Shown here: positions 28,575 to 41,210 of the stretch, one piece after another
Numbering within the stretch: the first letter of the stretch is position 1
How the letters are laid out: each line of letters opens with the position of its first letter
Assembly (NCBI RefSeq): GCF_001427785.1
Contig: NZ_LMHM01000001.1
Coordinates: 39,087-82,330 of the forward strand
DNA length: 43,244 nt
Direction of reading: 5' to 3'
Source of the DNA: Lysobacter sp. Root690
Lineage (GTDB): Bacteria > Pseudomonadota > Gammaproteobacteria > Xanthomonadales > Xanthomonadaceae
Notes under the pieces: model-generated
Told to the model about the DNA's origin: nothing
What the model saw: the letters and a program-made list of their open reading frames with translations, nothing else
Database searches by the model: none
Position numbers and translations under genes: made by a program

Positions 28575-28796
28575 CTCCGGGCCGGTCTCCGGGCTTGCGA
28601 GCGAAGCGCGGCCGGCGCGGTCGTTGTTGGACCGAGCGATGCCGCCTCTTCCGTAACGCGCCTTCCCGTGTCGAAACACAGTGGCCGATTGCGCTACGTC
28701 TACTCGCCTACCGTTGCGGGGGCAGCTCCGGCTTGAACGCGCTGACGAACGACAGCGACGCGACCGGATTCCCGTTTCAATCGCCGAACCGTGTCG
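28575..28796 (-). ncRNA. Cobalamin (AdoCbl) riboswitch aptamer
   Basis: The minus strand carries the conserved cobalamin aptamer elements in order: GGGAATCCGGT, then GCCGGAGCTGCCCCCGCAAC with GGTAG, an ACTGTG segment, GGGAAGGCG, and a B12 box AAGCCCGGAGACCGGCC that fits the consensus rAGYCMGgAgaCCkGCcd almost exactly (28580-28596). It stands directly upstream of btuB and is expected to repress the operon when adenosylcobalamin is plentiful. Aptamer boundaries are approximate. Confidence 0.95.
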
Positions 28797-28817
28797 GCGA
28801 TCACCTTGAGCGCGGGC

Positions 28818-28823
28818 ATCTTA
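28818..28823 (-). promoter_or_regulatory. Candidate -10 of the cobalamin operon
   Basis: TAAGAT on the minus strand lies about 22 bases upstream of the riboswitch aptamer, the right place for a sigma-70 -10 whose transcript begins just ahead of the aptamer. No clear -35 is seen; GGCGTT at 18 bases is weak. Confidence 0.35.
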
Positions 28824-28966
28824 GCAGCGGCGTCCCACACAAACGCCACGGTATGGGCGTCGCCGTGTTCATTTAGGAAGTTATGGGCACATTTCGGACG
28901 CGTCTGATTCATCCACTTCCGGCCGTTGCGCAGGATAGGCACATTCTTCGTAAACCGAGCCACGCC

Positions 28967-29722
28967 ATGAGCGCAGCCCATGTCCGCCTAAGCCCCGCGC
29001 CGATCGTCCGCAGTCTGGTGATCGGTGCGCAGTCGAACATCGGCCGTGCGGTCTCGGCACGTTTGTCGCGCCGTCGCGGTGAGCTGATGCTCGCCTGCGG
29101 CGATCTGCCGGGCTTGGAAGCCACCGCGCAAAGCCTGCGGCCGCTGGCCAAGTCGGATATCGAGACCCATCAGGCCCTGCTCGAAGACACCGACAGCCTG
29201 CGCCGCCTGTTCGACCACGCCGGCCAGATCGACCACTTGGTCATCACCGCCAGCGCGCCTTCGCCGGGCCTGCGCCTGGCCGAGCTGGACCTGGACGAGG
29301 TGCGGCTGGCGTTCGAACGCAAGCTGTGGGGTTCGATCCAGGCGGTGCAGCTGGCCCTGCCCTACCTGAGCCGCAACGGCAGCGTGACCCTGACCACCGG
29401 CATCGTCGCGCGCAAGGCCACCCCGGGCGCGCTCGGCCGCACCCTGATCAACGCCGCGCTGGAAGCCAGCGTCAAGGTGCTGGCGCGCGAACTGGCGCCG
29501 CTGCGGGTCAACGCGGTCAGCCCCGGCCTGACCGACAGCGACAGCTACAACGGCCTGGAGCCGACGGCGCGCATGGCGATGCTGGCGCGGGTCGGCGACC
29601 GGCTGCCGGTCGGCCGGGTCGGCAGCGCCGACGAGATCGCCTCGGCCTATCTGTTCGCGATCGACAACGCCTTCGTCACCGGCACGGTGATCGACGTCGA
29701 CGGCGGCGCGCTGATCAGCTGA
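28967..29722 (+). CDS. Short-chain dehydrogenase-like protein lacking the YxxxK site
   Basis: A 251-residue Rossmann protein of the SDR superfamily. The nucleotide loop is GAQSNIG (20-26). Later blocks IDHLVITASAP, RVNAVSPGLTDSD and FVTGTVIDVDGGAL are typical. The active-site helix, normally YxxxK, reads GRTLINAALEASVK: the catalytic Tyr and Lys are missing. So it may bind NAD(P) without classical oxidoreductase chemistry, or belong to a divergent SDR subgroup that I recall with a similar GR..xNAALE pattern. The start at 28967 is chosen because it precedes the Rossmann strand closely; an upstream start adds 28 residues. It is divergent from the riboswitch/btuB unit and has its own terminator. 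Confidence 0.87.
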   Translation: MSAAHVRLSPAPIVRSLVIGAQSNIGRAVSARLSRRRGELMLACGDLPGLEATAQSLRPLAKSDIETHQALLEDTDSLRRLFDHAGQIDHLVITASAPSPGLRLAELDLDEVRLAFERKLWGSIQAVQLALPYLSRNGSVTLTTGIVARKATPGALGRTLINAALEASVKVLARELAPLRVNAVSPGLTDSDSYNGLEPTARMAMLARVGDRLPVGRVGSADEIASAYLFAIDNAFVTGTVIDVDGGALIS

Positions 29723-29756
29723 GCGTCGCGGCCGCGCGCCGCGCTTCTTCTTCCGG

Positions 29757-29793
29757 ACGCCGGGTTCGCGTTTGTTGCGGCCCGGCGTTTTTT
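29757..29793 (+). terminator. Intrinsic terminator after the SDR gene
   Basis: An 8-bp ACGCCGGG/CCCGGCGT stem (29757-29764 and 29781-29788) is followed by TTTTTATT, 35 bases past the stop codon. Confidence 0.85.
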
Positions 29794-29801
29794 ATTGGGG
29801 C

Positions 29802-29831
29802 GGGGATTCGGGATTCGGGATTTGGGATTGG
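29802..29831. repeat. GGGATTC heptamer array, left arm
   Basis: Four units of a GGGATTC/T/G heptamer stand at the left border of the repeat island. The right border (30461-30541) carries the inverted form, so the two could pair across ~650 bases. Confidence 0.85.
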
Positions 29832-29880
29832 CGAAAGCGGAGGGCGCGGTGACCGGACTGCTGCTGCGTACCTACGTGCC

Positions 29881-30353
29881 GTCATTCCCGCGAACGCGGG
29901 AATCCAGTGACTTTGACGAGACAACGCAGACGACGTCGCGGCCCGAGCCTAAGTTCAAGTCACTGGATTCCCGCCTTCGCGGGAATGACGAACAAAGCAG
30001 ATCGGCGGTCGGGAGTGAGGGAGTGAGGGAGTGAGGCGTGGAATGCCGAGAGCCGAGAGTCTTACAAGCGAGAAACGTGGTAATCGGCCAGATATCCACG
30101 CCCTCCCCTACCGTCATTCCCGCGAAGGCGGGAATCCAGTGACTTTGACGAGACAACGGAGACGATCTCGCGTCACGGACCCACGCTCAAGTCACTGGAT
30201 TCCCGCGTTCGCGGGAATGACGAGCAAAAGCAGATCGGCGGTCGGGAGTGAGGAGTGGAATGTCGAGAGCCGAGAGTCTAAAAGCGAGAGCGCGATGATC
30301 GGCCAGATATCCATGTCCTCCCCTACCGTCATTCCCGCGTTCGCGGGAATGAC
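29881..30353. repeat. Tandem ~230-base repeats built on a 109-bp palindrome
   Basis: Unit 1 (29881-30112) and unit 2 (30113-30327) are near-identical direct repeats, and a third begins at 30328. Each full unit opens with a 109-base palindromic element (29881-29989 and 30113-30221): arms GTCATTCCCGCG...GAATCCAGTGACTT in inverted orientation around a ~35-base centre. In the third copy only the outermost ends remain, giving a perfect 26-base palindrome (30328-30353). Unit 1 also holds a triplicated GGGAGTGA octamer (30012-30035) that is contracted in unit 2. No gene is visible. Confidence 0.9.
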
Positions 30354-30460
30354 GAGCAAAAGCGAGTCGGCGGACGTCGTGGCGCAACTGCAATGACGCC
30401 CTTTGCCACAAGTCGCGTTGATCGACCCGCTCGCGCCGCAACCGCTCTTGCTCTTCCGAT

Positions 30461-30541
30461 TCCCCATTTCCCATTCCCCATTCCCGAATCCCGAATCCCG
30501 AATCCCGAATCCCGAATCCCGAATCCCGAATCCCGAATCCA
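30461..30541. repeat. CCCGAAT tandem heptamer array
   Basis: After four degenerate units (GATTCCC/CATTTCC/CATTCCC types), eight consecutive CCCGAAT heptamers run to about 30541. Such pure arrays are prone to slippage. It is the inverted counterpart of the array at 29802-29831. Confidence 0.92.
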
Positions 30542-30573
30542 AGACGCCTAGCACCTTTTAACTACTTGCGTTA

Positions 30574-30612
30574 GCCAGATTCTGGCCGCTTTATTGACCG
30601 ACTTGTTATAAC
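30574..30612 (+). promoter_or_regulatory. Candidate promoter/operator of receptor 2
   Basis: An extended -10 TGTTATAAC (TATAAC at 30607-30612) lies about 50 bases ahead of the receptor 2 ATG. A GCCAGA-T-TCTGGC palindrome (30574-30586) sits in the -35 region, a natural place for an operator. No known regulator is assigned. Confidence 0.45.
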
Positions 30613-30660
30613 CGTGTTAAACCCAATGACATCGCTGTCATCCCCCTGCAAGGAGTCGTC

Positions 30661-33042
<2,382 letters not shown>

Positions 33043-33070
33043 GTCCGCGACCGCAGGTTCTCGCGTAAGC

Positions 33071-33100
33071 AAACGGCCCGGTGACCCCGGGCCGTTTCTT
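33071..33100 (+). terminator. Intrinsic terminator after receptor 2
   Basis: AAACGGCCCG pairs with CGGGCCGTTT around a short GTGACC-containing loop, followed by CTTGTT, 28 bases past the receptor stop codon. It separates the receptor from the amidohydrolase gene. Confidence 0.85.
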
Positions 33101-33210
33101 GTTCACCACGGCACATTCCGCAGCGGCGCGGATCGGCTATACACGAGGACTGTCGCGGCACCCGCCGCACACGTCCCGTCCCGATTCGCAGGCCAAGCCA
33201 CGAGGTCACC

Positions 33211-35259
33211 ATGCGTCCGACCGCTCCGCTGTTGCTGTCGCTCGTCCCGTTGTTGCTGTCCCTGAGCATTTCCAATGCAATCGCCGCGCCCGCCGGCAAG
33301 CAACAACAGACCGTGCTGATGCAGGGCAAGCCGGCCGGCGGACAGAGCGTCGACACCGCCGCCGACGGCAGCACCCGGGTCGAGTACCAGTTCAAGGATC
33401 GCGGCCGCGGCGATCACACCAAGACCCGCTGGAGCCTGGACGCGGCCGGCCTGCCGATCGAGTTCGATGCCGAAGGCCACAACTATTTGCAGGTGCCGGT
33501 GCATGAGCGTTTCAGCCTGCGCGATGGCAAGGCGAGCTGGAAGAACGACAGCGAGAGCGGTGAGAAAGCCCTGACCACGCCGGCGTTCTATCTGCCGCTC
33601 AACGCGCCACCGGAAATGCAGGGCGTGCTCGCGCGCGCCTTGCTCAAGGCGCCCGACCACACCTTGGCGCTGCTGCCGGCCGGCGAGGCGCGGCTGGAAG
33701 CTGCCGGCACCTTCGATGTAACCACCAAGAACGGCGCTTCGACGTTGTCGCTGTATCGCATCAGCGGCTTGGATTACACGCCCGGTTCGGTGTGGCTGGA
33801 TGCGCAGGGAAATACCGCTGCCTTGATCATGGCCTCCGGTTGGGTCTCGGTGATCGCGCCGGAATACCTGGATTCATTGCCCAAGCTGATCGAATTCCAG
33901 GAACGCGCCGCGGCGCAGTGGTCGCTCAAGCTCGCGCGCGAACTCGCGCACGCGCCCAAGGGCCCGCTGCTGATCCGCAACGCGCGCCTGTACGACCCGC
34001 GCGACCTGACGGTGACGCCGAACACCAGCGTGCTGATCGAGAACGAACGCATCGTGCGGGTCGCCGCCGACAGCGCGATCAAGGCCCCGCCTGACGCCGA
34101 AGTGTTCGACGCCGGCAACCGTTTCCTGATGCCGGGTCTGTGGGACGTGCACAAGCACTACTCCGATGCGGACGGCGCGCTCGACATCGCCAATGGCATC
34201 ACCAGCGCGCGCGATGTGGCCAACAACACCGACGCATTTCTGGAGAAGGTCAAGCGCTTCGACGCCGGCACCGAGATCGGCCCGCGCGTGCTGTACGCCG
34301 GATTCATCGACGGCCCCGGCCCCTACGCCGGCCCGACCAAGATGCTGGTCGCCACGCCGGCCGAAGCGATCAAGGCGGTCGACTGGTACGCCGACCACGG
34401 CTACATGCAGATCAAGAGTTATTCCTCGCTGAAACCCGAGCTGGTGTCGGTGATCGCCGATCGCGCCCACGCGCGCGGCTTGCGTTACAGCGGCCACGTG
34501 CCGGCGTATATGTCGGCGCGGCAATTCATCGAAGGCGGCGCCGACGAATTGCAGCACCTGCTGTTCGTCGAACTCAACTTCATGTACCCGCGCGTGCAGG
34601 AGACCCACACCATGAAGCGGCTGACCGAAGTCGCCGCGCACGCCGCCGAGTTCCCGCCGGAAAAACCCGAGGTGCGCGAATTCATCGAGTTCCTCAAGCG
34701 CCACCACACCGTGCTCGATCCGACCATGGGCATTGGAGAGGATCTGTTCGCCGGCAACCCGGCCGACAAGGTCCCGCCCGGTTTGAAGACGGTGGCCTCG
34801 CGCCTGCCGCCGCAGGCGCAGCGCAACCTCAGCTGGGGCGCGCTCAAAGCGCCGAAGGGCGAGGAGCACGCCTACGCGCAATCGTTCCCGGCGATGATGC
34901 GGCTGCTCAAGGCGCTGTACGACGCCGGCGTGACCATCCTCCCCGGCACCGATGCGCTGGCCGGTTACATGCTGCATTCGGAACTGGCGATCTATTCGCG
35001 CGCCGGCATTCCCAACGCCGAGGTGTTGCGCATGGCGACCCTGACCCCGTCGCAGGTGCTCGGGGTGGACAAGGACCGCGGCGTGATCGCCCCGGGCAAG
35101 CTCGCCGACCTGGTATTGATCGACGGCGACCCGATCCGCGACATGGAGGACATCCGCAAGGTCGATGCGGTGTTCAAGGGTGGCAAGCGCTTCGATCCGG
35201 CGCAGATCGAAAAGGCGTTGGGGATTCAGCCGCGCAAGGCCGTGGCTGGCGGGAAGTAA
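33211..35259 (+). CDS. Exported amidohydrolase family metalloenzyme
   Basis: A 682-residue protein with a signal peptide (LLLSLVPLLLSLSISNAIAA), so probably periplasmic or secreted. Residues ~30-245 are a beta-rich N-terminal domain without a recognised name. The amidohydrolase TIM barrel follows. Metal ligands visible are H314 and H316 in DVHKH, K402 in QIKSY (probable carboxylated bridging Lys), H429 in SGHVP, H449 in ELQHLL and D581 in PGTDALAG. The C-terminal GVIAPGKLADLVLIDGDP closes the composite beta domain. Overall it resembles imidazolonepropionase- and prolidase-type hydrolases, which cut cyclic amides or peptides. The substrate is unknown. Near receptor 2 but behind a terminator, so co-regulation is uncertain. 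Confidence 0.9.
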   Translation: MRPTAPLLLSLVPLLLSLSISNAIAAPAGKQQQTVLMQGKPAGGQSVDTAADGSTRVEYQFKDRGRGDHTKTRWSLDAAGLPIEFDAEGHNYLQVPVHERFSLRDGKASWKNDSESGEKALTTPAFYLPLNAPPEMQGVLARALLKAPDHTLALLPAGEARLEAAGTFDVTTKNGASTLSLYRISGLDYTPGSVWLDAQGNTAALIMASGWVSVIAPEYLDSLPKLIEFQERAAAQWSLKLARELAHAPKGPLLIRNARLYDPRDLTVTPNTSVLIENERIVRVAADSAIKAPPDAEVFDAGNRFLMPGLWDVHKHYSDADGALDIANGITSARDVANNTDAFLEKVKRFDAGTEIGPRVLYAGFIDGPGPYAGPTKMLVATPAEAIKAVDWYADHGYMQIKSYSSLKPELVSVIADRAHARGLRYSGHVPAYMSARQFIEGGADELQHLLFVELNFMYPRVQETHTMKRLTEVAAHAAEFPPEKPEVREFIEFLKRHHTVLDPTMGIGEDLFAGNPADKVPPGLKTVASRLPPQAQRNLSWGALKAPKGEEHAYAQSFPAMMRLLKALYDAGVTILPGTDALAGYMLHSELAIYSRAGIPNAEVLRMATLTPSQVLGVDKDRGVIAPGKLADLVLIDGDPIRDMEDIRKVDAVFKGGKRFDPAQIEKALGIQPRKAVAGGK

Positions 35260-35273
35260 CGCCGGCTTGCGGA

Positions 35274-35307
35274 TTTCGCGGTCGCGGCTCGCGCCGCTCC
35301 TACAGGG
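35274..35307. repeat. REP-type element (CGCTCCTACAGGG family)
   Basis: TTTCGCGGTCGCGGCTCGCG followed by CCGCTCCTACAGGG is a REP-like dispersed repeat. A near-identical copy is at 43181-43213. It lies just downstream of the amidohydrolase gene. Confidence 0.75.
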
Positions 35308-35355
35308 AGCCCATGCCGGGACGGCGCGAACCGCTATTGCGTTGATACCCCACGC

Positions 35356-35386
35356 AAAAAAACGGCCCGCAAGCGCGGGCCGTTTT
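35356..35386. terminator. Bidirectional intrinsic terminator
   Basis: A perfect 10-bp AACGGCCCGC/GCGGGCCGTT stem with an AAGC loop is flanked by A5 on the left and TTTT on the right. It lies between the convergent amidohydrolase and clpB genes and would serve both. Confidence 0.93.
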
Positions 35387-35409
35387 CGTATCAGCCAATC
35401 ACGATCGGA

Positions 35410-37995
<2,586 letters not shown>

Positions 37996-38064
37996 GGAGG
38001 GTTCTCCGAAAGGGTGTGGCGGCCGGCGGTCGCGAGTGTCGCGCGACGGCCGCGAATGACCTGT

Positions 38065-38092
38065 TAATGCGGGCTGTGGCGGGTGTTTCAAG
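38065..38092 (-). promoter_or_regulatory. Sigma-32 heat-shock promoter of clpB
   Basis: On the minus strand a perfect -35 CTTGAAA (38086-38092) is separated by 13 bases from CCGCATTA (38065-38072), which fits the sigma-32 -10 consensus CCCCATnT at most positions. It lies about 70-95 bases upstream of the clpB start. Confidence 0.85.
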
Positions 38093-38428
38093 ACTTGGCG
38101 AGACTGCGGACGGGACTGGCTTCAGCCGTCTTGGCCCTGGCGGCGGTGGTGCCGCCCGCGGCGATGAGCGTCGTCCGCGCCCACGAGGGATCGCCCGAGG
38201 CCGTGCGCGAGGCAACGTTGAAATTCGTCGTTAACGCGCGCGCGTCAGACCGAATGAGCGTGACAGTTTTCCACGTTATTTACTCGGTCCAGGCATATCC
38301 AATAAGGACAGGATTATTTTGTTACCGGGCGATTAACAACCCGCTTCGAACCCCGTGTTTTGCTGGATTCGCACAGGCCGGAAGCTTGTGCAAAACGGCT
38401 CTTTTCAGGCACAAAAACGGGGGTTTCA
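38093..38428. other. Gene-free stretch between clpB and the OmpA-like gene
   Basis: No gene is supported here. The right half is unusually A/T-rich for this window (GACAGTTTTCCACGTTATTT and AATAAGGACAGGATTATTTTG) and probably holds the promoter of the OmpA-like gene. GTTTTGC (38357-38363) and GCAAAAC (38390-38396) form an inverted repeat in the leader. GGGGG stands five bases before the ATG. Confidence 0.5.
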
Positions 38429-39775
38429 ATGTTCAATTCACTCATCCGCGATGCCGCGGAGCGATTCAACCTGGGCGACAAGGCCGAGCGCTTTATCGGC
38501 CTGTTGCTGGGTTTGATTTTCGACCCGGCCCAGGGCGGGTTCTCCGGCCTGCGTTCGCGCTTCACCCAGGTCGGCCTGGGTGATCTGTTTCGTTCCTGGG
38601 TCGGCGCGCATGTGGTCGACAACGTTCTGCAACCCGACCAATTCAGCGCCGCGGTCGGCGACGAGGCCCTGGCCTCGATGGCCGCCAAGCTCGGCGTGCC
38701 CAAGGTCTCGATCAGTCTGGCCGGCGCCACCCTGCTGCCGAAGCTGATCGGCCTGCTGACCCGCGACGGCGAGCCGTCGGTGGCGCCCGCCGAAGCCTTG
38801 GCGCTGATCAACGGCACGCCAGCCCCGCGCGCGCATCACGTCGCGCCGACCAGCGCGCGCAAGGCCGACAGCCACCCGGGCTGGCTGCTGTGGCTGATCC
38901 CGCTGCTGCTGTTGCTCGGCGGATTTCTGCTGATGCGCAGTTGCGGCAAGGACGAGGCTGTCGCGCCGGCGTCGCCCCCGGCGGTGACCGCGCCCAGCGA
39001 GCCGGCGGCACCGACCGCACCGGTCGCGCAGGCCAACGCGCGCTTCGATCTGAGCAATGTCGACGGCAAGGTCACGGTCAACGGCCAGGTCGCCAGCGAC
39101 GCCGACAAGCTCAAGCTGTGGGACGCGCTCAAGGCCGCGTTCGGCGAGGCCAATCTCAGCGGCGACATCCGCGTCGATCCCGCCACACTGCCGGCCAGCT
39201 GGATGGACAAGCTGATCGGCTTGCTGCCGCAGCTCAAGGCGAAGGGTCTGAAGTTCGGTTTCGACGGCGACAAGCTCAGCATCGACACCTCCGGCCTGCC
39301 CGAGGATCAGCGCATCGCGGTCAGCGAGCAGTTGCGCAACGCATTCGGCGGTTTCCAGATCAGCGGCCTGTGGGATCGTGCCGCGGCCGCGCTGAGCGGA
39401 TTGAAGGCCGGTTTCAGCGGCGACGATCTGGTCGGAGCGCTCAACCTGATGAACGTCTACTTCGACAGCGGCTCGGCCACCATCACCCGCGACAGCCTGG
39501 AAACGCTCGACCACGCGGCCAAGGCGATCAAGGCCGCGCCGGCCGGCATCCGCATCGAGGTCGGCGGACACACCGACAACACCGGCGACGCCGCGGCCAA
39601 CCTGACCTTGAGCCAGCAACGCGCCGACGCGGTGATCGCCAAGCTCGCCGAACTCGGCGTCGCCCGCGAGGGTCTGATCGGCAAGGGCTACGGCCAGGAT
39701 CAGCCGATCGCCGACAACGCCAGCGAGGAGGGCAAGGCCAAGAACCGGCGCATGCATTTCACTGTGTTGAAGTGA
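38429..39775 (+). CDS. DUF937-TM-BON-OmpA fusion protein
   Basis: A 448-residue inner-membrane-anchored protein of four parts. Residues ~1-105 resemble the YidB/DUF937 domain (FNLGDKAERFIGLLLG, GLGDLFRSWVG, QPDQFSAAVGDEALASMAAKLG, LPKLIGLLTRDGE). A single membrane helix is at ~151-171 (WLLWLIPLLLLLGGFLL). Residues ~205-280 look like a BON domain (ARFDLSNVDGKVTVNGQVAS). Residues ~340-448 form an OmpA/MotB peptidoglycan-binding domain (VYFDSGSATITRDS, GGHTDNTGD, SQQRADAV, GYGQDQPIADN). Topology would place DUF937 in the cytoplasm and the OmpA part in the periplasm. The start at 38429 is preferred over one 69 bases upstream. The role may be envelope-peptidoglycan tethering. Confidence 0.88.
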   Translation: MFNSLIRDAAERFNLGDKAERFIGLLLGLIFDPAQGGFSGLRSRFTQVGLGDLFRSWVGAHVVDNVLQPDQFSAAVGDEALASMAAKLGVPKVSISLAGATLLPKLIGLLTRDGEPSVAPAEALALINGTPAPRAHHVAPTSARKADSHPGWLLWLIPLLLLLGGFLLMRSCGKDEAVAPASPPAVTAPSEPAAPTAPVAQANARFDLSNVDGKVTVNGQVASDADKLKLWDALKAAFGEANLSGDIRVDPATLPASWMDKLIGLLPQLKAKGLKFGFDGDKLSIDTSGLPEDQRIAVSEQLRNAFGGFQISGLWDRAAAALSGLKAGFSGDDLVGALNLMNVYFDSGSATITRDSLETLDHAAKAIKAAPAGIRIEVGGHTDNTGDAAANLTLSQQRADAVIAKLAELGVAREGLIGKGYGQDQPIADNASEEGKAKNRRMHFTVLK

Positions 39776-39845
39776 GTTGAAGATAGATCTCGACTTGATG
39801 AGTCCAGGCAGCTGCAAGCCGATTGGTCGCCAGACACTCGGCGGA

Positions 39846-39879
39846 AACGGACAAGCCGGCGCGAGCCGGCTTGTCCGTT
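39846..39879. terminator. Bidirectional terminator-like hairpin
   Basis: A perfect 15-bp stem AACGGACAAGCCGGC/GCCGGCTTGTCCGTT with a GCGA tetraloop lies between the convergent OmpA-like gene and the small secreted-protein gene. It ends in GTTGCG rather than a long U-tract, but stem strength and position favour a terminator for both. Confidence 0.8.
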
Positions 39880-39888
39880 GTTGCGACG

Positions 39889-40431
39889 CTATGGCCGAGT
39901 GCTCGGAGGAGACAGCGGCAGATTCATTCTGGGCAAACGACCTGGGCCGCCGCTCACGATCGGGCAGTCGCGGCGCAACCAGTTCCTGGGACGCGGGTAG
40001 TACAGCTTGAGCAACTGCACCGGCACTCCCCAACCAGGGCGATGCTCGAACTCAACGATGACCAGCACGCCGTCCGCATCGCCCGCCTCCGCCGAGACGT
40101 AGGGCGATAAATTGACGGTCGTGCGATAACTTTCGCCGCTCTTGAGCGTTTTATCGGTCACGTAATGCAGGGAGAGCGGCAGCAGGACCGGCAAGGTACG
40201 CAGCCCGGTTCGGCGCGTGTAGGCGTATGAATCGATATCGACGAAATAACCGGGCGCGTTGGGAAACTCGATCGGGCGTGGCCCGCGATTGCGTACATCC
40301 AGAGTCAATGTGTATGGATCATCGCAAGAATACAAATAGCTCACGCTAAGGTCGGACGGCGCTCCCGGAAACGAGGCGTGGCTGCTCGCGGACCACAACG
40401 CGAGCACGCATGCAGCGATCAGCAGTTTCAT
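39889..40431 (-). CDS. Small secreted protein of unknown function
   Basis: A 180-residue protein with a signal peptide (MKLLIAACVLALWSASSHA). The mature part reads as a beta-sandwich: DLSVSYLYSCDDPYTLTLDVRNRGPRPIEFP, a pattern seen in proteins with an Ig-like or chaperone-like fold, then VTDKTLKSGESYRTTVNLSPYVS. Two cysteines (SCDD and RDCP) could form a disulfide. No enzyme motif is recognised. The start at 40431 is chosen because it puts the signal peptide at the N-terminus. It is transcribed towards the OmpA-like gene and stands alone, 193 bases from gloA. Confidence 0.7.
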   Translation of the reverse strand: MKLLIAACVLALWSASSHASFPGAPSDLSVSYLYSCDDPYTLTLDVRNRGPRPIEFPNAPGYFVDIDSYAYTRRTGLRTLPVLLPLSLHYVTDKTLKSGESYRTTVNLSPYVSAEAGDADGVLVIVEFEHRPGWGVPVQLLKLYYPRPRNWLRRDCPIVSGGPGRLPRMNLPLSPPSTRP

Positions 40432-40624
40432 GGAGTCATCCCCGGTGACGGTCGCGAGGATGGTATCGGTTCCTGGACCCGGTTCGCGCTCGCAACAGTA
40501 CGCATGCGCAGTGACTGAGCGAAAAGCCAATCACCTCTGCCTCTTTCGCAAACAGCGAACGATTGGGCGGCGTTGAGGGATTGTTGGAAACCGGACGCTG
40601 GTTCAGCAGGCGACGCAGTGCTGA

Positions 40625-41155
40625 TCAGACCCGCGAAGTCGGCTGCAGAATCTCGACCCAATACCCGTCCGGGTCCTTGATGAAGGCGATGTCCTTCATG
40701 CGCCCGTCGGTGAGCTTCTTCTGGAAGGCGACGCCGAGGTGTTCGAAGCGCGCGCAGGCGGCTTCGACGTCGGGCACCGATACGCAGATGTGGCCGAAGC
40801 CGCGCGGTTCGCTGTTGCCGTGGTGGTAAGCGAAATCGGCGTCGTCTTCGGTGCCGTGGTTATGGGTCAGTTCGAGCACGCCGCGCTGGCTCAGCAGCCA
40901 CTCGCCGCGCGCGGGTTCTTCGGCGGGAATCCGCGCGGGGTCGTTCACCAGCACCAGGAAGTACAGGCTGAATTTCGCCTCGGCGAAATCGCGCTTGCGC
41001 ACCAGGGTGAAGCCGAGCACGCGGGTGTAGAAATCCAGCGAGGCCTTCGGGTCCTTGATCCGCAGCATGGTGTGGTTGAACACGAAGTCGCGGGTCGCGG
41101 CTTCGGGTTGCGCGGTCACGCCGGGCACGGCGTCGAGTTCGGATTGCAGGGACAT
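40625..41155 (-). CDS. gloA: Glyoxalase I (lactoylglutathione lyase), long zinc-type
   Basis: Converts the hemithioacetal of methylglyoxal and glutathione to S-lactoylglutathione. 176 residues. The sequence follows human Glo1 closely ([62 protein letters not shown]), and it has the inserts absent from the short nickel-type E. coli enzyme. Metal ligands are predicted at H28 (Gln in human), E95, H122 and E168. The zinc class is thus likely. It begins 55 bases after the NCS2 permease stop on the same strand, so the two may be co-transcribed, without obvious functional link. Confidence 0.95.
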   Translation of the reverse strand: MSLQSELDAVPGVTAQPEAATRDFVFNHTMLRIKDPKASLDFYTRVLGFTLVRKRDFAEAKFSLYFLVLVNDPARIPAEEPARGEWLLSQRGVLELTHNHGTEDDADFAYHHGNSEPRGFGHICVSVPDVEAACARFEHLGVAFQKKLTDGRMKDIAFIKDPDGYWVEILQPTSRV

Positions 41156-41210
41156 GAAGTGGGCCGGTTCGAAAGGGGAATGAAATATTTAAGGCCGAAA
41201 GGCGGCCGTC

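Noticed and set aside
29881-30353. CRISPR-like spacing of repeated palindromes
   Set aside because: Units are long (about 230 bases), few, nearly identical throughout rather than separated by unique spacers, and no cas genes are nearby.
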